Positions 60,612-64,000 of a stretch of DNA of 64,000 nt are shown in pieces. The notes under the pieces were generated by a model that was given only the letters and a program-made list of their open reading frames with translations, was not told where the DNA came from and did not search any database. This stretch comes from Deinococcus aquiradiocola (GTDB taxonomy: Bacteria > Deinococcota > Deinococci > Deinococcales > Deinococcaceae). Each line of letters starts with the position of its first letter. Positions within the stretch are counted from its first letter, which is position 1. The stretch spans positions 1-64,000 of the forward strand of contig NZ_BMOE01000009.1 in NCBI RefSeq assembly GCF_014646915.1. The letters run 5' to 3'. The translations under genes were made by a program, and so were the position numbers.

Positions 60612-61648
60612 ACCGCACCCGTACCCGCACCACCGCCCTGATCCTGACCCTGGCCCTCAGCGGCGCCGCCACCGCGCAGTCCAGCTACGACCTGAGCAGC
60701 GCCGTCGCGCGCGCCATCGCGAGCGGCCCGGACCTCACCACCGCCCGCGCGAACCTGCAGAAGGCGCAGGCGAACGCCGCGGCCGTCACGGCTGACCCCA
60801 CCAGCCTCATCACCACCAAACTCAGCGCCCAGCAGGGCCTCGCCACCGCGCAGCTCGGCGTGCAGAGCGCCCGCCTGAACGTCATGAGCAGCGTCGTGAA
60901 CGCCTACGTCGGCGCCTACGAGACCGGCCTGCGCGTCACCCTGAACGACGCGCAGGTGAAGCTCAACACCCGCCAGCTGCAGATCACGCAGGCGCGCGCC
61001 CGGGCGGGCACCGCCACCAGCCTCGACGTCACCAAGGCCCAGAACGCCCTGAACAGCAACGCGCAGGAACTCGCGGACGCCCGCGCGCAGCAGCCGATCC
61101 TCGAAGCGCAGCTCGGCAAGATCCTCGGCCTGAGCGGCGACCTGAAGCTCGCCCCGCTCCCCAAGGCCCCCACCCTGAACGTCTCGCTCGCCAGCCTGCA
61201 GAACGGCCTGGAGAACCGCCTGAGCAGCGTCCAGCAGGCCACGCAGCAGGTCGAGAGCGCCCGGCAGCAGGTCGACATCTCCGACAACGACTACACGCCC
61301 GCCCGCACCCTGCAGGACGCCCGCACCGCCCTCTCCAACGCGCAGATCACCCTCGACGACGCCCGCAAGGCCGCGCAGAACAGCCTCAAGGACGCGTACC
61401 GCAGCGCCCAGAACGCCGCGCAGCAGGTCGGCATCTCACAGGCGGCCCTGAACACCAACCAGACGACCCTCGCCCAGACGCAGGCGCGCCTGAAGGCCGG
61501 GACCGCCGCGGCCGTCGACGTGCAGAGCGCGCAGGTGAACGTCCAGCAGGCGCAGGTCACGCTGACGCAGGCGCAGGACACCCTCTGGAAGGCGCTCGCG
61601 GCGCTGTCCGTCGCGGCCGGACAGGACCTGACCGGACTGGTGAAGTGA
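60608..61648 (+). CDS. TolC-like outer-membrane efflux protein 2 (short)
   Basis: A 346-residue protein with a signal peptide (cleaved after ATAQ, about residue 24) and two coiled-coil OEP halves ([73 protein letters not shown]). It is about 100 residues shorter than usual TolC-type proteins, so the beta-barrel parts are reduced. Start overlaps the first OMF stop (ATGA). Confidence 0.83.
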   Translation: MNRTRTRTTALILTLALSGAATAQSSYDLSSAVARAIASGPDLTTARANLQKAQANAAAVTADPTSLITTKLSAQQGLATAQLGVQSARLNVMSSVVNAYVGAYETGLRVTLNDAQVKLNTRQLQITQARARAGTATSLDVTKAQNALNSNAQELADARAQQPILEAQLGKILGLSGDLKLAPLPKAPTLNVSLASLQNGLENRLSSVQQATQQVESARQQVDISDNDYTPARTLQDARTALSNAQITLDDARKAAQNSLKDAYRSAQNAAQQVGISQAALNTNQTTLAQTQARLKAGTAAAVDVQSAQVNVQQAQVTLTQAQDTLWKALAALSVAAGQDLTGLVK

Positions 61649-62958
61649 TGCGCGCCCGCCCCCTCGCCCTGCTCGCCCTGAGCGGCGCCCTGCTGCTCGG
61701 CGCGTGCCAGAAGCCCGCCACCACCGACGCCGGCGCAGCCAGCAGCACCGGTGCCAGCGCGGCCAGCGGCACCGCCAAACCCGCCGCGACCGGCAACAAC
61801 CTCGACGCGGCCCCCGCCAAGAGCGCCGCCCTGAACGTCCGCACCGTGACCGCCGCGAGCGGCACCCTCAACGTCACGCGCACCGCCAGCGGCACCGTCA
61901 AATCCAGCCACGACAGCAACGTCGCCGCGCAGGCGTCCGGCACCGTCAGCCGCGTCCTCGTGCAGGTCGGCGACCGCGTCGGCAGCGGCCAGGCGGTCCT
62001 CGTGCTGGACGACACCACCCTCCGCCAGAACCTCAGCACCGCCCGCCTGCAGCTGCAGAACGCGCAGATCAACCTGTCGCAGGCGAGCCGCAACGCCGGA
62101 CAGAACACCACGCAGCTGAACGCCACCGTCCAGAGCGCCCGCGCGAACCTCCAGAAGACCCAGCAGACCGTCACCGCCAACCGCGACCTGTTCCGGCTGG
62201 GCGGCATCTCGCAGGCGGACCTGACGGCCAGCGAAGCGCAGCTCGCGCAGGCACAGGCAGACCTCGCGCAGGCACAGAACAGCGCCGCCCAGAACGGCCA
62301 GAGCGGCGCGGGCAGCATCGCCCTGCTGCAGAACCAGGTGCAGCAGGCGCAGGCGAGCGTCACGCAGGCGCAGGACAACCTGAGCAAGGCCACCATCCGC
62401 GCGCCCTTCGCGGGCGTGATCGCCACCCTGCCTGTCGAGGTGGGCGAGAGCGTCCAGAACGGCGCGACCGCCTTCCGCCTCGTCGACCCGCGCGCCCTGA
62501 CCGTCGAGTTCAACGTCGCGCCCTCCGACGCGGCCAGCTTCACCCGCGGCACCGGCATCAACATCCAGTACGGCGACCGCAAGCTCACGGGCCGCGTTCG
62601 CGAGGGCGACCGCGTGGCCGGCACGGACCGCCTCGTGCCGATCAGCGTCCGCCTGGACAGCAGCGACGGCCTGCCCGTCGGCGCGCCCGTCCAGGTCCGC
62701 TACACCCTCAAGCTCGGCGGCGGCCTCAAGGTCCCCGTGGACGCCATCCAGCAGACCGGCGGGCAGAACGTCGTGTACGTCGCGAGCGGCAACGTCGCCC
62801 GCCTCACCAGCGTGCAGATCGTCACGCAGTCCGGCAGCACCGCCATCGTCAGCGGCCTGAACGAAGGGGACCGCGTCATCGACCCCATCCCGCCCAGCCT
62901 CGGCGACGGCAGCAGCATCCAGGCGGACGGCACCGGCAGTACCGGAGGCAACCCGTGA
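61648..62958 (+). CDS. RND efflux membrane-fusion protein (lipoprotein)
   Basis: A 436-residue periplasmic adaptor: signal and lipobox (LLLGAC, Cys about 17), a Thr/Ala linker, lipoyl half ([32 protein letters not shown]), long alpha-hairpin (about 120-240), second lipoyl half ([22 protein letters not shown]) and beta-barrel. ATG at 61648 shares a base with the previous stop (TGATG); GTG at 61645 is an alternative. Confidence 0.93.
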   Translation: MRARPLALLALSGALLLGACQKPATTDAGAASSTGASAASGTAKPAATGNNLDAAPAKSAALNVRTVTAASGTLNVTRTASGTVKSSHDSNVAAQASGTVSRVLVQVGDRVGSGQAVLVLDDTTLRQNLSTARLQLQNAQINLSQASRNAGQNTTQLNATVQSARANLQKTQQTVTANRDLFRLGGISQADLTASEAQLAQAQADLAQAQNSAAQNGQSGAGSIALLQNQVQQAQASVTQAQDNLSKATIRAPFAGVIATLPVEVGESVQNGATAFRLVDPRALTVEFNVAPSDAASFTRGTGINIQYGDRKLTGRVREGDRVAGTDRLVPISVRLDSSDGLPVGAPVQVRYTLKLGGGLKVPVDAIQQTGGQNVVYVASGNVARLTSVQIVTQSGSTAIVSGLNEGDRVIDPIPPSLGDGSSIQADGTGSTGGNP

Positions 62959-64000
62959 CGCACGACCCGCTCACTCCCGGCACCCCCCAGGAGGCCGAGC
63001 CGCGCATCAACCCGGCCGTGAACTTCAGCGTCAAACGCTACGTGTTCTCCATCGGCATCTTCGTCGCCATCGTGCTGCTCGGCCTGCTCAGCCTCCCGAA
63101 GCTCGGCGTGGATCTCCTCCCGAACTTCGAGGTGCCGATCCTGGCCGTGTCCACCTCGTACTCCGGCGCGACGCCCGACCAGGTGGACCGCAACGTGAGC
63201 CGCAAGATCGAGGACGCCGTCAGCACCCTGTCCGGCGTGTCCGACATCAGCAGCACCTCCGTCAGCGGCCAGAGCGCCGTCGTCATCACGTACCAGAACG
63301 GCACCGACATCGACTCCGCCGCGAACGCCGTCAGTCAGGCCGTCGCCGGGATTCGCGGCACGCTCCCCACCGACGCCGACGCGCCCGTCGTGCAGAAGTT
63401 CGACCCGAACGCGCAGCCCGTCATCACGCTCGCCCTGCTCGGCGGCACCGAACGCGTCAGCACCCTCAACACCTACGCCAGCGACAAGCTCAAACCCCTC
63501 CTGCAGCGCGTGAACGGCGTCGCCGACGTCACCGTCACCGGCGGCCCCGACCGGCAGGTGCAGGTGCAGCTCGACCCGCAGAAACTCCAGAGCTACAACC
63601 TCACGCCCGCCCGCGTCATCAGCGCCATCCAGGCGTCCGCGCTCGACCTGCCCGCCGGGAACATCACCCTGAACGGCAACCAGGTGGGCTTCAGCACCCG
63701 CAACACCCCCACCAGCATCGGCGACGTGCAGCGCATCCAGGTGGACTCGCAGGCCGGCATCCGCGTGCAGGACGTCGCCAGCGTCCGCGACGGCAGCGCC
63801 GACGCCACCACCTACGCCCGCCTGAACGGCCAGCCCGCCGTGCTGATCGGCATCCGCAAGGCCAGCGGCACCAACAGCGTCAGCGTCGTCGACAACGTCC
63901 GCGCCGCCATGAAGACCGCGCAGCTCCCCGAGGGCTACCAGGTCGTCGCCGCGAGCGACGGCACCCGCCAGACGCGCAGCAGCGTCAACGACACCTACAA
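62955..64000 (+). CDS. RND family efflux transporter, inner-membrane subunit (5' part)
   Basis: First 348 codons of an AcrB/MdtB-type pump; the gene continues past the window. After GTG (overlapping the previous stop as GTGA) comes an extended tail, the first helix ([20 protein letters not shown]), [29 protein letters not shown] and [22 protein letters not shown], then porter-domain sequence ([12 protein letters not shown], and [19 protein letters not shown]). Substrate unknown. Last visible gene of marR-OMF1-OMF2-MFP-RND. Confidence 0.94.
   Translation, partial: MTHDPLTPGTPQEAEPRINPAVNFSVKRYVFSIGIFVAIVLLGLLSLPKLGVDLLPNFEVPILAVSTSYSGATPDQVDRNVSRKIEDAVSTLSGVSDISSTSVSGQSAVVITYQNGTDIDSAANAVSQAVAGIRGTLPTDADAPVVQKFDPNAQPVITLALLGGTERVSTLNTYASDKLKPLLQRVNGVADVTVTGGPDRQVQVQLDPQKLQSYNLTPARVISAIQASALDLPAGNITLNGNQVGFSTRNTPTSIGDVQRIQVDSQAGIRVQDVASVRDGSADATTYARLNGQPAVLIGIRKASGTNSVSVVDNVRAAMKTAQLPEGYQVVAASDGTRQTRSSVNDTY

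Overview
The window reads as a chromosomal core segment of a Deinococcus-type bacterium (Deinococcota). Signs seen directly are very high GC content, a 16S rRNA gene that ends in its own terminator with no 23S gene behind it, and nearly thirty genes whose start codon lies about six bases after a TANNNT box with no Shine-Dalgarno sequence, which is the leaderless pattern typical of this group. Supporting family evidence comes from a Thermus-like homoisocitrate dehydrogenase (alpha-aminoadipate lysine route), a bacillithiol-linked YpdA reductase, a pilM-N-O-W-Q pilus operon and a large Ter stress cluster. No prophage, CRISPR array or intact insertion sequence was seen.

Layout. 1-7.3 kb: 16S 3' end, Rel stringent-response enzyme, two poorly characterised proteins, a DUF2071 protein, the rplM-rpsI operon and a DUF99 protein. 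7.3-11.3 kb: shikimate genes aroC-aroK-aroB-aroQ plus an acetyltransferase. 11.3-17.3 kb: type IV pilus operon pilM-N-O-(P/W)-Q. 17.3-34.7 kb: mixed metabolism (homoisocitrate dehydrogenase, an FAD oxidase, tRNA-Ile, sufU, fumC, an AraC regulator, an MFS pump, ypdA, psuK/psuG, an FAD oxidoreductase, two VOC proteins, asd with a candidate attenuator, plsY, AIM24). 34.7-46.9 kb: twelve minus-strand genes of a Ter system, made of TerD-family sensors, a vWA protein, a TerA fusion, TerC, and a biosynthetic set (ATP-grasp, two phosphoribosyltransferase-like proteins, a HAD phosphatase and a CitE-like lyase). A divergent RIO-type kinase preceded by tiny ORFs borders it. 48.3-58.2 kb: CitE-like lyase, XdhC, MobA-like protein, rsmB, a lipoprotein cyclophilin, DUF1345, mnmE, a small kinase, a luciferase-like monooxygenase and a DUF4258-like protein. 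58.4-64 kb: MarR regulator followed by two outer-membrane factors, a membrane-fusion lipoprotein and an RND pump that runs off the end.

How it fits together. Three features deserve attention. (1) asd is preceded by a leaderless nine-codon leader ORF with a Thr-Thr-Ile run and then an intrinsic terminator, the layout of ribosome-mediated attenuation. (2) A dispersed repeat family with terminal inverted repeats starting TGATACGG recurs six times, and in four copies the terminal TGA is the stop codon of the adjacent gene. (3) Several genes are preceded by tiny leaderless ORFs that end in an ATGA overlap with the main gene. Other signals are three tandem 28-bp repeats between plsY and AIM24 and paired palindromes upstream of marR. 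All functional statements rest on reading the translated sequences; no database search was run.
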